46,972 nucleotides of DNA from an uncultured Oxalobacter sp. (GCA_934270705.1 CAKQQG010000008.1:1-46972), one strand, 5' to 3'. Shown: positions 9,019 to 18,059, numbered from the stretch's first letter. The notes: generated by a model not told the origin, from the letters alone. Numbers and translations are program-made.

Positions 9019-10107
9019 ATGGTCAAATTTCTGGACTTGTTCAAAGTAAATGAAACTCATCGCGCAGAGATTGATGATGCTATCAGACAGGTAGTGAATT
9101 CCGGATGGTATATTCTGGGACAACAGTGCGAGCGGTTTGAAAAAAATTTCGCTGCCTATTGTGGGGCACATTATGCAATCGGTGTTGCAAATGGATTGGA
9201 TGCTTTAAAACTGATTGTCAAAGCCTATGGTTTTGGCAAGGGAGATGAAATCATCGTACCTGCCAATACATACATTGCATCGATTCTTGCAATAACCGAG
9301 AACGGTTGTACGCCTGTATTGGTAGAGCCGGATGTAAACACCTATAACATCGATCCTGATCTGATTGAAGCACACATCACGGAAAAGACGAAAGCGATCA
9401 TGGTGGTTCATTTGTACGGTCGAGCCGTAGAGATGAGAAAAATTCAGGTATTGGCCGATAAATACAAACTGAAAATTATTGAGGATTCGGCGCAGGCACA
9501 TGGTGCTATTTATGCAGGGAAGCGGACTGGTAATCTTGCAGATGCTTCCGGATTTTCGTTTTATCCCGGCAAGAACCTGGGGGCGCTTGGTGATGGCGGT
9601 TGCGTTGTGACGAACGATCCTGAGCTGGCAAAAAAAGTTCGTATATTGAGAAATTACGGTTCCGAAATAAAATACCATAACTTGTACCAGGGAATGAATT
9701 CTCGTCTCGATGAAATTCAGGCAGCGATACTGGATGTCAAGCTGAAATATCTTGATGAGGAAAATGAAAAAAGAAGAACAATAGCGGAATATTATATCGA
9801 GAATATACATAACCGGAAAATCATACTTCCGAAGATTCCGGAAAATCGTGAATCGCATGTTTGGCATTTGTTTACAATACGTGTAAAAGAACGCGAAAGA
9901 TTGATTGAGCATTTGCGACATAACGGTATAGAAACGTTAATTCATTATCCAGTTCCGCCACATAAACAGAATTGCTATCGGGAATATGGAAAATTTGATT
10001 TGCCGGTGACTGAAACGATACACGATACGATACTGAGTATTCCAATTTCTCCGGTAATGACTGAGGCAGAAGTTGGGCAGGTCGTAAATGCATGCAATGC
10101 ATATTAG
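9019..10107 (+). CDS. fdtB: DegT/DnrJ/EryC1/StrS aminotransferase (FdtB/QdtB type)
   Basis: A 362-residue PLP-dependent sugar aminotransferase. It should transfer an amino group to C3 of the 3-keto sugar made by the preceding enzyme, giving dTDP-3-amino-3,6-dideoxyhexose. Visible family features are [41 protein letters not shown], the PLP-lysine region [27 protein letters not shown] and [11 protein letters not shown]. It lies 19 bases after fdtA. The usual third enzyme of the pathway, an FdtC/QdtC N-acetyltransferase with hexapeptide repeats, is not seen in the window. Confidence 0.88.
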   Translation: MVKFLDLFKVNETHRAEIDDAIRQVVNSGWYILGQQCERFEKNFAAYCGAHYAIGVANGLDALKLIVKAYGFGKGDEIIVPANTYIASILAITENGCTPVLVEPDVNTYNIDPDLIEAHITEKTKAIMVVHLYGRAVEMRKIQVLADKYKLKIIEDSAQAHGAIYAGKRTGNLADASGFSFYPGKNLGALGDGGCVVTNDPELAKKVRILRNYGSEIKYHNLYQGMNSRLDEIQAAILDVKLKYLDEENEKRRTIAEYYIENIHNRKIILPKIPENRESHVWHLFTIRVKERERLIEHLRHNGIETLIHYPVPPHKQNCYREYGKFDLPVTETIHDTILSIPISPVMTEAEVGQVVNACNAY

Positions 10108-10146
10108 GAGCTTATCTCTTTAATTCATGGTGAATTGAAATTTCAA

Positions 10147-11118
10147 ATGAGTATTTTCCCGAGGGTTTCTATAATTGTTCCTGCATATAATCATGAAAAA
10201 TATGTTGGAGCGACAATTGAATCTGTTTTAAATCAGACATATGAAAATATAGAGTTGATCATAATAGACGATGGGTCGCATGATCGGACTTGGGATATTA
10301 TTTCAAGTTATAGAAAACAATGTGAGAATAGACTCAAAGGAGTTATCTTTGACAGACAGGAAAATGCTGGAAAACATGTTACGCTGAACAAACTGATGTC
10401 ATTAGCTTCAGGCGAATATATTTTTCCTGTTGCCTCAGATGATGTTATCGCACATGATGCAATCGAGCTTTTTGTGAAGTTTCTTGATGGAAGAGATGAT
10501 TACGTACTTGTTGTGGGGGAAAATGCGATAATCGATGAAGAAGGAAGACGTTGTTATTGGGATAAAGAGAGAAATAATGTTTACAGCCCTGACGAATCCG
10601 AATACATGACTTTTACAGAGTTACTTGAAAAGGCAAGTAGTAATTGTCTAGAGAATTTTGATAGTGATGAGTTTGGGTCATATCAGTCGTTGTTTTTTGG
10701 AAATTATATGCCTAACGGCTATATGATCAGAAAAAAGGTGCTAGACAAAATTCATGGCTTTACAAAAAAGGCGCCCCTGGAGGATTGGTTTCTTGTTTTG
10801 CAAATTGCAAAATATGGAAAAATGAAATTCTTAAGGAAGCTCACATATTATTATCGCTGGCATTCCTTCAATACGATGAAAAATGTAGAACATATGAAGA
10901 TTGCCGAAAAGGAAACTTTGCTCTATGAAATATCACTTTTGAAGAGTGAATATTTGGATTTATATAAATCTGTTTCAGAAAAAATATCTTCAAGAAACAA
11001 AAGATATCTGTTTGATGCGGGATGGTTGAAGATATACAAAACAAAAGATATAGAATCAAAATTGATTTGTTTTGAGTTTTTCGGTAAAAAAAAGTTTTTT
11101 GGATATAAGAAACTTTAG
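10147..11118 (+). CDS. Family 2 glycosyltransferase
   Basis: A 323-residue GT-A glycosyltransferase with RVSIIVPAYNHEKYVGATI, SVLNQTYENIELIIIDDGS and a central acidic pair in PVASDDVIAHDA. ATG 10147 is preferred; a TTG at 10135 lies upstream in frame. The gene is very A+T-rich, like its neighbours to 16.75 kb and unlike the rml genes. It probably transfers the amino sugar made by fdtA/fdtB or rhamnose; the donor is unknown. Confidence 0.83.
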   Translation: MSIFPRVSIIVPAYNHEKYVGATIESVLNQTYENIELIIIDDGSHDRTWDIISSYRKQCENRLKGVIFDRQENAGKHVTLNKLMSLASGEYIFPVASDDVIAHDAIELFVKFLDGRDDYVLVVGENAIIDEEGRRCYWDKERNNVYSPDESEYMTFTELLEKASSNCLENFDSDEFGSYQSLFFGNYMPNGYMIRKKVLDKIHGFTKKAPLEDWFLVLQIAKYGKMKFLRKLTYYYRWHSFNTMKNVEHMKIAEKETLLYEISLLKSEYLDLYKSVSEKISSRNKRYLFDAGWLKIYKTKDIESKLICFEFFGKKKFFGYKKL

Positions 11119-11291
11119 CTTTTCCTGAAGCCTTGTTTTTTCCTGTAAGACTTGAATCGCGCTGGTTTGCTCAGATAGTGTATATTTTGACAGATGTGAT
11201 GTTATGGGCAAATTTTTATTTGCTAGATTGCAATATTGTCAGAAATTGAATATTCAGGCGTTTTATTTTTACAAGTTGTTTGAGGTGAAAA
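11119..11291. other. Short A+T-rich gap before the ATP-grasp gene
   Basis: A 173-base non-coding stretch between the GT2 gene and the ATP-grasp/HAD gene. It ends with the strong Shine-Dalgarno sequence GAGGTG at 11282-11287. I see no clear terminator or promoter in it. Confidence 0.3.
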
Positions 11292-12581
11292 TTGAAAAAA
11301 ATATGGAATGTTTTGATTTTTCCGGGTGGGACGGAGAATGGTATTGAGATATATAACTCACTTTCAAAATGTAAAAATATAAGGCTTTTTTCTGTTACTT
11401 CTAATGTCGAAAATCAGGCGTTTTATATATATAAAAAAAATCATGTTATACCTGAAATTTATGATAAAAATTGGGTCGTAAAATTAAATGATGTAATTCG
11501 GGAAAATAATGTAGATCTTATTTTTCCATCAAATTCGTTTATAATTGATGCACTTTCTGAAAATAAGGAACATATAATATGCGATATACTGCTGCCAGAT
11601 GAAAAAATTCTTGATGTTACGCGTTCTAAAAAGAAGACCATCCAGAAACTGAAAAATAAAATTCCGTGCCCGGAAGTTTATGATGACAAGAATTCAATTT
11701 CCAATTATCCTGTTTTTGCGAAGCCAGATAAAGGATATGGTTCGCAGAATACTTATATAATAAACAATGAATTTGAATTGGAAAAGGTAAATTTTGAGAA
11801 ATATATAGTAGAAGAGTTTCTTCCTGGCAAGGAATATACTGTAGATTGTTTCTCGGATAGCGATGGGGTACTCTTGTTTTCTAGTGCCAGGGAACGTAGC
11901 AGGATTCGCATGGGAACATCGATGCATGCAAAGGACGTCGAGGATAAATTAAATATAAAATTAAGCGAATATGCAGAAAAAATACTTGATTCAATAAAGA
12001 TTTCTGGCGCATGGTTTTTTCAGGTAAAGGAAGATAAGGATGGCTGTCTGCGGTTGCTTGAGATAGATGTAAGAATAGCTGGAACAATGTGTTTTAATAG
12101 ATGCAAAGGCGTCAATTTTCCATTATTGTCTATTTATCAACATTATGGTTTGCCTTTTAGAATAATGGTGAATGAAGTAGATATCGAATTGGACAGATGT
12201 TTAAAAAACCGTTATAGGTTTAATTATACTTATGATACTGTATATATCGACCTTGATGATACAATAATATTCAATCATAAAATAAATACAGATATTGTTA
12301 AATTTCTCTATCAGTGCAGAAACAATGGTAAAAAAATTGTTTTACTGTCAAAAAATCTTGAAAATGACAAGAATGGTTATTTGAAAAAATTTGCAATATT
12401 TGATATTTTCGATGAAATTTTTTGGCTCGATGAAAGCGAAAAAAAATCTGATTATATCCATGATGTCAAATCAATATTTATTGATGATAGCTTTTCGCAA
12501 AGGAAAGAGGTAGCAGAAAAGTACAATATTCCTACTTTTGACTCCTCAATGATAGAATGTCTTTTGGATGATAGAATTTGA
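11292..12581 (+). CDS. ATP-grasp ligase fused to a HAD-family domain
   Basis: A 429-residue two-domain protein. The first ~300 residues look like a carbamoyl-phosphate-synthase/PylC-type ATP-grasp: a pre-ATP-grasp domain, then YPVFAKPDKGYGS, VEEFLPGKEYTVDCFS and LLEIDVRIAGTM (Asp where the usual EINPR motif has Asn). From about residue 310 there is a HAD-type hydrolase domain with motif I YIDLDDTIIF, motif II VLLSKN and the acidic pair SIFIDDS. The start is TTG 11292, supported by GAGGTG four bases upstream and by the absence of a nearby in-frame ATG. ATP-grasp enzymes form amide or peptide bonds through acyl-phosphates; HAD domains remove phosphate. The substrate is unknown; the neighbours suggest glycan or amino-sugar modification. 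Confidence 0.75.
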   Translation: MKKIWNVLIFPGGTENGIEIYNSLSKCKNIRLFSVTSNVENQAFYIYKKNHVIPEIYDKNWVVKLNDVIRENNVDLIFPSNSFIIDALSENKEHIICDILLPDEKILDVTRSKKKTIQKLKNKIPCPEVYDDKNSISNYPVFAKPDKGYGSQNTYIINNEFELEKVNFEKYIVEEFLPGKEYTVDCFSDSDGVLLFSSARERSRIRMGTSMHAKDVEDKLNIKLSEYAEKILDSIKISGAWFFQVKEDKDGCLRLLEIDVRIAGTMCFNRCKGVNFPLLSIYQHYGLPFRIMVNEVDIELDRCLKNRYRFNYTYDTVYIDLDDTIIFNHKINTDIVKFLYQCRNNGKKIVLLSKNLENDKNGYLKKFAIFDIFDEIFWLDESEKKSDYIHDVKSIFIDDSFSQRKEVAEKYNIPTFDSSMIECLLDDRI

Positions 12582-12582
12582 T

Positions 12583-13533
12583 ATGATGATCGAAAATTAT
12601 TTATGGAAAAAAAAGGGTTTGATATACAAGCCCAGTAACGAAAACGAGTGGTGGATTTCTGCTGCAATGGCGCCTGCACCGGTGATGTATGACGAAAATA
12701 CTATAAGAATATACCTTGGTGCTTGGGATAAGAATAAAATATCCAGAATTTCATATATCGATGTTGATGCGAATAATCCGAAAATCGTAAAAAAAATATC
12801 CAATGATATTATATTGGATATAGGGAAGGATGGATGTTTTGACGATAATGGAGTTTTTCCGGCTCATGTATACAAGAATCATGACGGAAGAATTTTTTTG
12901 TATTATACCGGGTTCCAGAAACTGGAAAAAATACCTTTTTCAAATTTTTCTGGACTGGCAATTTCATATGATAATGGAAATACGTTTGAAAGGGTAAGCA
13001 ATGCGCCCGTTATCGATCGTGCAGATGAAGGCTTATATACAAGGGCAGGTCTTTCGACTGTATTCGCCGATGGAGTGTTTAAATGCTGTTATTCGGTGGG
13101 TTCCGACTGGTATTATATTGCCGGCAAGAACAGGCCGATATATGAAGTAAATTATATAGAATCTGCAAATGGTATTGATTTTCCAAAAAAGGGAGCTCGA
13201 ATAGTTTCTGTAGATCCACATACTGAACATGGATTGGGGCGCCCTCAAATTGTTTATATAAAGAATAAATTGTTTGTTTTTTATACAAGAAGAACGGTCA
13301 ATTATAAATATTCTATGGGGTGTGCTTTTTTTGATGGAAAAAATGAATGGAAACGTTGTGATGAATGGCTTGATACTATCAAGCATGGCAGTGATGGTGA
13401 ATTCGATAGTGAAATGGTTTATTTTCCTGCGGTTATAGATACAGGTAAAAAAATCTTTCTATTTTATTGCGGAAATGGCTATGGTGTAGAAGGATTTGGT
13501 TTTGCGGAACTGGAGAAGAAAAATGCAATTTGA
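12583..13533 (+). CDS. Five-bladed beta-propeller glycosidase-like protein
   Basis: About 316 residues. The N-terminal blocks WKKKGLIYKP, WWISAAMAPAPV and RIYLGAWD...SRISYIDVDANNP match GH43/GH32/GH130-like five-bladed propeller proteins often found inside polysaccharide gene clusters. Further blocks are GCFDDNGVFPAHV, RIFLYYTGFQ, LAISYDNG and GRPQIVY. No signal peptide is seen, so it appears cytoplasmic, which is odd for a secreted glycanase and suggests a role on nucleotide sugars or lipid-linked intermediates, or a non-catalytic role. ATG 12583 directly follows the previous stop; ATG 12568 (overlapping) and 12586 are alternatives. Confidence 0.68.
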   Translation: MMIENYLWKKKGLIYKPSNENEWWISAAMAPAPVMYDENTIRIYLGAWDKNKISRISYIDVDANNPKIVKKISNDIILDIGKDGCFDDNGVFPAHVYKNHDGRIFLYYTGFQKLEKIPFSNFSGLAISYDNGNTFERVSNAPVIDRADEGLYTRAGLSTVFADGVFKCCYSVGSDWYYIAGKNRPIYEVNYIESANGIDFPKKGARIVSVDPHTEHGLGRPQIVYIKNKLFVFYTRRTVNYKYSMGCAFFDGKNEWKRCDEWLDTIKHGSDGEFDSEMVYFPAVIDTGKKIFLFYCGNGYGVEGFGFAELEKKNAI

Positions 13534-14239
13534 TAGCAAATTAGGGATGCAAAAATCTTATACCGACCTTTATTGTATACGTGATATAAAAAGACTTTAT
13601 CCTGATGAATATTTGGTTCGGATTTTCAAGGGAAAATATCCAAAACTAGACTTATGTAATGATGAATTAAAAGGTAAAAAGTTATGTGATGTTGGTTTTG
13701 GTGATGGACGAAATTTTCCATTATTTAATGAAGTTGGGCTAAATTTATCAGGGACGGAAATTACGAAAGAAATAGTTGATCATGTTAAACTGAATTTGTT
13801 AAACATGAATATACAGGCTGATTTGAAAGTTGGATTTAATGGTGGTTTGCCATTTAATAATTCATCATTTGATTTTGTTGTTTCATGGAATTCAGCATAC
13901 TATATGCAAAATAATCATAATTTATATGATTCTTTTTTGAATTATATAAAAGAGTTTGCAAGAATTTTGAAGAACGATGGACGGCTTATTATGTCGTTTC
14001 CAATGAAGAGTCACTGTATATATAATGATAGTATAGATATCGAAGACGGGTTTAAGATTTTGAAAAATGATCCTTATTATATAAGAAATGGTCAGATTTT
14101 TAAATATTTCAATAATGAAAATGAATTGGAAGAAATGTTTTCTCCTTGGTTTGAAAAATTTGTTTTTGCAAAAAGGATAAATGATTGCTTTGGTTTGAAA
14201 AATGATTGGTATGTCGTTGTGGCAACAAGGAAAGGCTAG
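13523..14239 (+). CDS. Class I SAM-dependent methyltransferase
   Basis: About 238 residues. The SAM-binding motif I is KLCDVGFGDGRNFPLF near residue 55, followed by LSGTEITKEIVDHV (motif II acidic residue), LPFNNSSFDFVVSWNSAYYM (motif IV region) and ARILKNDGRLIMSFP, an arrangement typical of Methyltransf_11/25 proteins. ATG 13523 overlaps the end of the propeller gene by 11 bases and has GGAGAAG just upstream, so the pair is coupled. Methylation of a sugar or of its acyl substituent is the natural guess, but the acceptor is not identifiable. Confidence 0.8.
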   Translation: MQFDSKLGMQKSYTDLYCIRDIKRLYPDEYLVRIFKGKYPKLDLCNDELKGKKLCDVGFGDGRNFPLFNEVGLNLSGTEITKEIVDHVKLNLLNMNIQADLKVGFNGGLPFNNSSFDFVVSWNSAYYMQNNHNLYDSFLNYIKEFARILKNDGRLIMSFPMKSHCIYNDSIDIEDGFKILKNDPYYIRNGQIFKYFNNENELEEMFSPWFEKFVFAKRINDCFGLKNDWYVVVATRKG

Positions 14240-14247
14240 AATATACT

Positions 14248-15177
14248 ATGGAACTGTGCGAGTTATCGTCGAGTGATTATTCTAGGTATGTGGTCAAGCC
14301 ATTTTCTGGATTTGATTCGTGTGAATTTGTCAAGTTGAATGCTGGTAAAGTTGATCAGGTAAAGTTTTTTTTATTTCAGGATAGCAAAAAACGTTTCGGG
14401 CTTGTTGCTGGAATAAAGAAAAACAGGCTGTTAATGCCGTTTTCAGCGTCTTTTTCCTGTTTGAGCGAAATTTCTAGCAATAATAAAATCATATATTATC
14501 ACGAAGCTGTACGGTGTTTGATTGACTGGGCATTAAAAAATGATATAAATGAAATAGATGTGTCAACTCCACCACTATTCTACAATGAATCACATATCAC
14601 AAAATATCATAATGCACTTTTGTGCAATCATTTCAGAATGACTTCATATGATGTAAATCAATATTTTTCGATTAAAAGAAATTTGAATTATCTTGATGAA
14701 TTAAATTCAAATGAGAGAAGGAATTTTAAAATTGCAAAAAAAAATGGATTGTCATTTGTAAAAACCGATGATATCGAGACTGTTTATGATGTAATAAGGA
14801 TAAATAGACACGAAAGAGGCTATCCACTATGGATGAGTGTCGAAGATATTATAAAGACTTCGAAAATTATAAAATCGGATTTTTTTCTGGTAAACGATGG
14901 AAATGGAAAACCGATTGCTTCAGCATATGTGCAGTCCATAACAAAAAATATAGTCAATATAGTTTACTGGGGGAATATTCGTGAGTCTGATAAATTATAT
15001 CCAATGAACTTTATGGCATGCGAGTTATTTGACTTCTATTCCAAAAAAAAAGGAATTGAATTTGTCAATATTGGAATTTCGACTGAAGACGGAATTCCTA
15101 ATTTCGGGTTGTTTGATTTTAAAGAAAGTATTGGTTGCGTAAATTCTGCGAAATTGAATTTTAAATGGTGCTTGTAA
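14248..15177 (+). CDS. FemAB/GNAT-type acyltransferase-like protein
   Basis: About 309 residues from ATG 14248. The segment SNERRNFKIAKKNGLSF followed by YDVIRINRHERGYPLWMS, then FFLVNDGNGKPIASAYVQSI and the C-terminal GIEFVNIGISTEDG...LFDFKESIGC, has the order of the FemAB/GNAT (MEPHAM-like) superfamily, whose members transfer aminoacyl or acyl groups to amines. It starts nine bases after the methyltransferase. It is a candidate for N-acylation of the 3-amino sugar, since no FdtC-type acetyltransferase is visible. Assignment rests on motif order, so the exact subfamily is uncertain. Confidence 0.62.
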   Translation: MELCELSSSDYSRYVVKPFSGFDSCEFVKLNAGKVDQVKFFLFQDSKKRFGLVAGIKKNRLLMPFSASFSCLSEISSNNKIIYYHEAVRCLIDWALKNDINEIDVSTPPLFYNESHITKYHNALLCNHFRMTSYDVNQYFSIKRNLNYLDELNSNERRNFKIAKKNGLSFVKTDDIETVYDVIRINRHERGYPLWMSVEDIIKTSKIIKSDFFLVNDGNGKPIASAYVQSITKNIVNIVYWGNIRESDKLYPMNFMACELFDFYSKKKGIEFVNIGISTEDGIPNFGLFDFKESIGCVNSAKLNFKWCL

Positions 15178-15444
15178 TGCATTTTTTTTGTTTTGGATTG
15201 ATATTAGGGGCTGAGATAATGTGAAATATTTGTTTTTCATCAAATGAAATTCATTGGGTTAGTGACGATTTGATTGAATTTTTCGTAAGTTAAAGCTTGC
15301 ATTGAAATTCATGGCATAAATAGAGAATAAAGACTTTCAGGACGCATTGCATTTTATATTCGACAGGTTTTGGATACAATTTTTGGCATTAGGATTTTGT
15401 TAAATAATGATTGATTTGCCTGATAACAATGAGTATTGTTAATT
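15178..15444. other. A+T-rich intergenic region
   Basis: A 267-base stretch without a supported gene. It is rich in A and T with no obvious hairpin terminator. It probably carries the promoter of the CgeB-like gene, but no pair of boxes stands out from the background. Confidence 0.3.
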
Positions 15445-16752
15445 ATGAAAAACATAGTCATTTCATTCTTTAGTGGTATAAAAGATCCTTGTTCTGAAAA
15501 TCCGATTGTCTGTTTTTATGAGACGATAATCGAGTCTTTGCGAAAATCTGGTAACAATGTATTTGTATATATTGCATCGGAATTTTCCGGAACCTTTGAA
15601 GAAATTCCTCCTGACTTACTGAATGAACTAAAAGAATTCAATCCTGATATTTTTTTTCTGTTCAACAATAATTTTTTCGATATATCTGACAAGTTCGATT
15701 GTCCAATAGTTATCTGGGGTGTAGATGCCCCTATGGGTTACTCGAATTACGAGAAATTAAAGAAAAACCCTTATAGATATAAATATATCGTTTATACTGA
15801 TCGTGATGTGCTTTTCTTGATTTCCGAATTTTCTGTCCCAAGAAGCAATATTCTAGTGAGTTCTATGTTCACTGAAATCAGGGCGGAAGATGTTGAAAAA
15901 ACAAATAATATTTCTTTTATTGGGTCAAAATTTATAGATTTGTCTGTCAAGACACCATGGCAGCGTTTTATGGAAGAAGACCCTACGGATGAGGAAAAGT
16001 GTTTGTATTGGAGAATGGTTGTCTATTGCAGAAATGATCCATACATCAGCAAGAAGGATTTGTTTGATTTATTTTCCGTTCAATCGGACTTGATAAAGAA
16101 ACAGTTTCAAATCAATGATGTTGTTTTTTATTTGTCTGACAAGAACAGAGTTACTGTTCTTGCTTCTATTGCTGATCTTGGGTTGGATTTGTATGGAACG
16201 CCGAACTGGATTCTCGACCGTTATAATGAGCCCGACCTGATTTTTTCTTATAAAAAGAAGCAGGTATATTCTTTAAGGCATAATCAGGATGTATATAATT
16301 CGACAAGGATCGGTATCAATATCAATCATGTTTGGGCTAGAGACGGACTTCCAGGGCGGGTCTGTGATATTATGGCGTCCAGTGCCTGTCTGGTCAGTGA
16401 ATATAAGGATGATCTAAAAAAATATTTCAAAGATGTAAAAATACCTACATTTATCAATATCTACGATGCACGCTCTTTGTGTATAAAGCTGTTGAATGAT
16501 GAAAACTTGAGATTGGATACTGTCGCGGCATGCAATGAAGTGATAGATAAGTCTTACAGATTCAGGCACGTTAGGGAAAATATAGAAGATTTTCTGAATA
16601 TTGATTTCGATGGAGAGGGTGAGGGAAAGGTATTTTATTGCAGACAGGAAAAGAAGAAAAAGGAAAAGAAAATAAAACTGAAAAACAGAGTCAGATTGTA
16701 TTTCTACAACAAGCTGCATGCAAAATTAAAACAGAAGCATCTTGTTGAATAA
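15445..16752 (+). CDS. CgeB-like glycosyltransferase
   Basis: A 435-residue protein resembling CgeB/Glyco_trans_1_2 glycosyltransferases. The C-terminal domain contains TRIGININHVWARDGLPGR followed by VCDIMASSACLVSEYKDDL, which matches the family pattern of a conserved 'R-x-x-D/E' helix and a strand ending before an acidic residue. The N-terminal half reads as a GT-B-like domain (FNPDIFFLFNNN, CPIVIWGVDAPMGY). The last 35 residues are very lysine-rich (KKKKEKKIKLKNR), suggesting membrane or nucleic-acid contact. It is the last gene of the A+T-rich cassette, ending just before a terminator and two tRNA genes. Confidence 0.72.
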   Translation: MKNIVISFFSGIKDPCSENPIVCFYETIIESLRKSGNNVFVYIASEFSGTFEEIPPDLLNELKEFNPDIFFLFNNNFFDISDKFDCPIVIWGVDAPMGYSNYEKLKKNPYRYKYIVYTDRDVLFLISEFSVPRSNILVSSMFTEIRAEDVEKTNNISFIGSKFIDLSVKTPWQRFMEEDPTDEEKCLYWRMVVYCRNDPYISKKDLFDLFSVQSDLIKKQFQINDVVFYLSDKNRVTVLASIADLGLDLYGTPNWILDRYNEPDLIFSYKKKQVYSLRHNQDVYNSTRIGININHVWARDGLPGRVCDIMASSACLVSEYKDDLKKYFKDVKIPTFINIYDARSLCIKLLNDENLRLDTVAACNEVIDKSYRFRHVRENIEDFLNIDFDGEGEGKVFYCRQEKKKKEKKIKLKNRVRLYFYNKLHAKLKQKHLVE

Positions 16753-16755
16753 AAC

Positions 16756-16786
16756 AAAAAGCCCGATCATTTGATCGGGCTTTTTT
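16756..16786. terminator. Bidirectional rho-independent terminator
   Basis: A perfect inverted repeat (GCCCGATCA at 16761-16769 and TGATCGGGC at 16772-16780) is flanked by A5 on the left and T6 on the right, so it can terminate the plus-strand CgeB-like gene and the minus-strand tRNA operon. Confidence 0.92.
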
Positions 16787-16791
16787 AATTC

Positions 16792-16867
<76 letters not shown>

Positions 16868-16926
16868 ATTGCGGTCATTATAACAGATTTTAAATACTGT
16901 TCAAAAATGTTATAACCGCTTTAATT

Positions 16927-17003
16927 TGGTGGTGATAGGTGGACTTGAACCACCGACCCCAGCATTATGAGTGCTGTGCTCTAACCGGCTGAGCTATATC
17001 ACC
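16927..17003 (-). tRNA. tRNA-Met (CAT), elongator type
   Basis: The 77-base minus-strand gene begins GGTGATATAGCTCAG and ends with encoded CCA. The anticodon stem-loop is CAGCA-CTCATAA-TGCTG, anticodon CAT. The acceptor stem (GGTGATA with TATCACC) pairs fully, unlike an initiator tRNA. The body resembles the E. coli elongator tRNA-Met more than the lysidine-modified tRNA-Ile(CAU), but the latter is not strictly excluded by eye. Confidence 0.9.
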
Positions 17004-17015
17004 AAAGAGATGTGC

Positions 17016-17044
17016 ATTCTGACGGTTTTATGTCGGATTGTCAA
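17016..17044 (-). promoter_or_regulatory. Promoter of the tRNA-Met/tRNA-Phe unit
   Basis: On the minus strand a consensus -35 TTGACA (17044-17039) is followed after 17 bases by CAGAAT (17021-17016), about 12 bases before the tRNA-Met 5' end. Confidence 0.65.
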
Positions 17045-17114
17045 GTGTCTTTTCGAATATTCTGATGTTTGCGTGTTGTCGTTTTGTTTTTCTTTTTTCT
17101 GTTAGGCGAAACGA

Positions 17115-18059
17115 TTATCTGACGGATAGTGTTTGGATGCGTGCCATGATTTGTTCTGGTGCGTCGGGTGAGAGGCAGTCGATGACGATGCGTTCAGGCA
17201 TGGCACGCAGCCAGGTGAGCTGACGTTTGGCGAGCTGACGGGTGGCGGCGATGCTTTTCTCGCGCAGGGTTTTCCGGTCGTAGTCGCCGTCAAGATATTG
17301 CCAGGTCTGGCGATAGCCGACGCAGCGCATGGAAGGCATGCCCAGGTGCAGGTCGCCACGTTGGCGTAATCGCCGGACTTCTTCGATCAATACGTCGTTT
17401 TCAAGCATCTGCTCAAACCGCCGTGCGATGCGTTCGTGCAGTTTGCTGCGGTCGGATGGCTCCAGCGCGAATGGTATCAGCTTGAAAGGCAGGTTTGCCT
17501 GTTTTTTGCCGGAATGCAGGGCGGACAGGGGCTTGCCGGTCAGTTCGATGATTTCCAGTGCACGCTGGATGCGTTGTGCATCGTTCGGTTTGAGTCGTCG
17601 GGCGGTTTCGGGATCCAGTCTGGCAAGTCTGGCATGCATGGCTGGCCATCCGGCCTTTGCGGCTTCTGTATCCAGTCTGGCACGGATGACCGGATCTGCT
17701 TCGGGAAGATCGTCCAGTCCTTTTGTCAGGGCATGAAAGTACAACATGGTGCCGCCGACGAGCAGGGGTATTTTTCCGCGTTGCTGAATGCTTTGGATGA
17801 GCGAGAGGGCGTCTTCTCGGAATTGTGCAGCCGAATAGGTTTCGGCGGGGTCGATGATGTCGATAAGGTGGTGCGGGACTGCTGCCTGTTCCTCAAGGGA
17901 TGGTTTTGCTGTGCCGATATCCATGTCACGATAGACGAGGGCGGAATCGACCGAGATGATTTCGCATGGGATATTTCTGGCGATTTCAAGTGCCGTGGCG
18001 GTTTTTCCCGATGCCGTCGGTCCCAGGATGGCGATGACGGGAGGGCGTGTGTCCTTCAT
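17115..18059 (-). CDS. miaA: tRNA dimethylallyltransferase
   Basis: MiaA adds a dimethylallyl group to A37 of tRNAs that read codons beginning with U. The 314-residue product has the P-loop [57 protein letters not shown], and the C-terminal CVGYRQTW and [13 protein letters not shown]. In many proteobacteria miaA sits next to mutL; here both are on the minus strand but about 3 kb apart, with two unrelated genes between them. Confidence 0.97.
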   Translation of the reverse strand: MKDTRPPVIAILGPTASGKTATALEIARNIPCEIISVDSALVYRDMDIGTAKPSLEEQAAVPHHLIDIIDPAETYSAAQFREDALSLIQSIQQRGKIPLLVGGTMLYFHALTKGLDDLPEADPVIRARLDTEAAKAGWPAMHARLARLDPETARRLKPNDAQRIQRALEIIELTGKPLSALHSGKKQANLPFKLIPFALEPSDRSKLHERIARRFEQMLENDVLIEEVRRLRQRGDLHLGMPSMRCVGYRQTWQYLDGDYDRKTLREKSIAATRQLAKRQLTWLRAMPERIVIDCLSPDAPEQIMARIQTLSVR

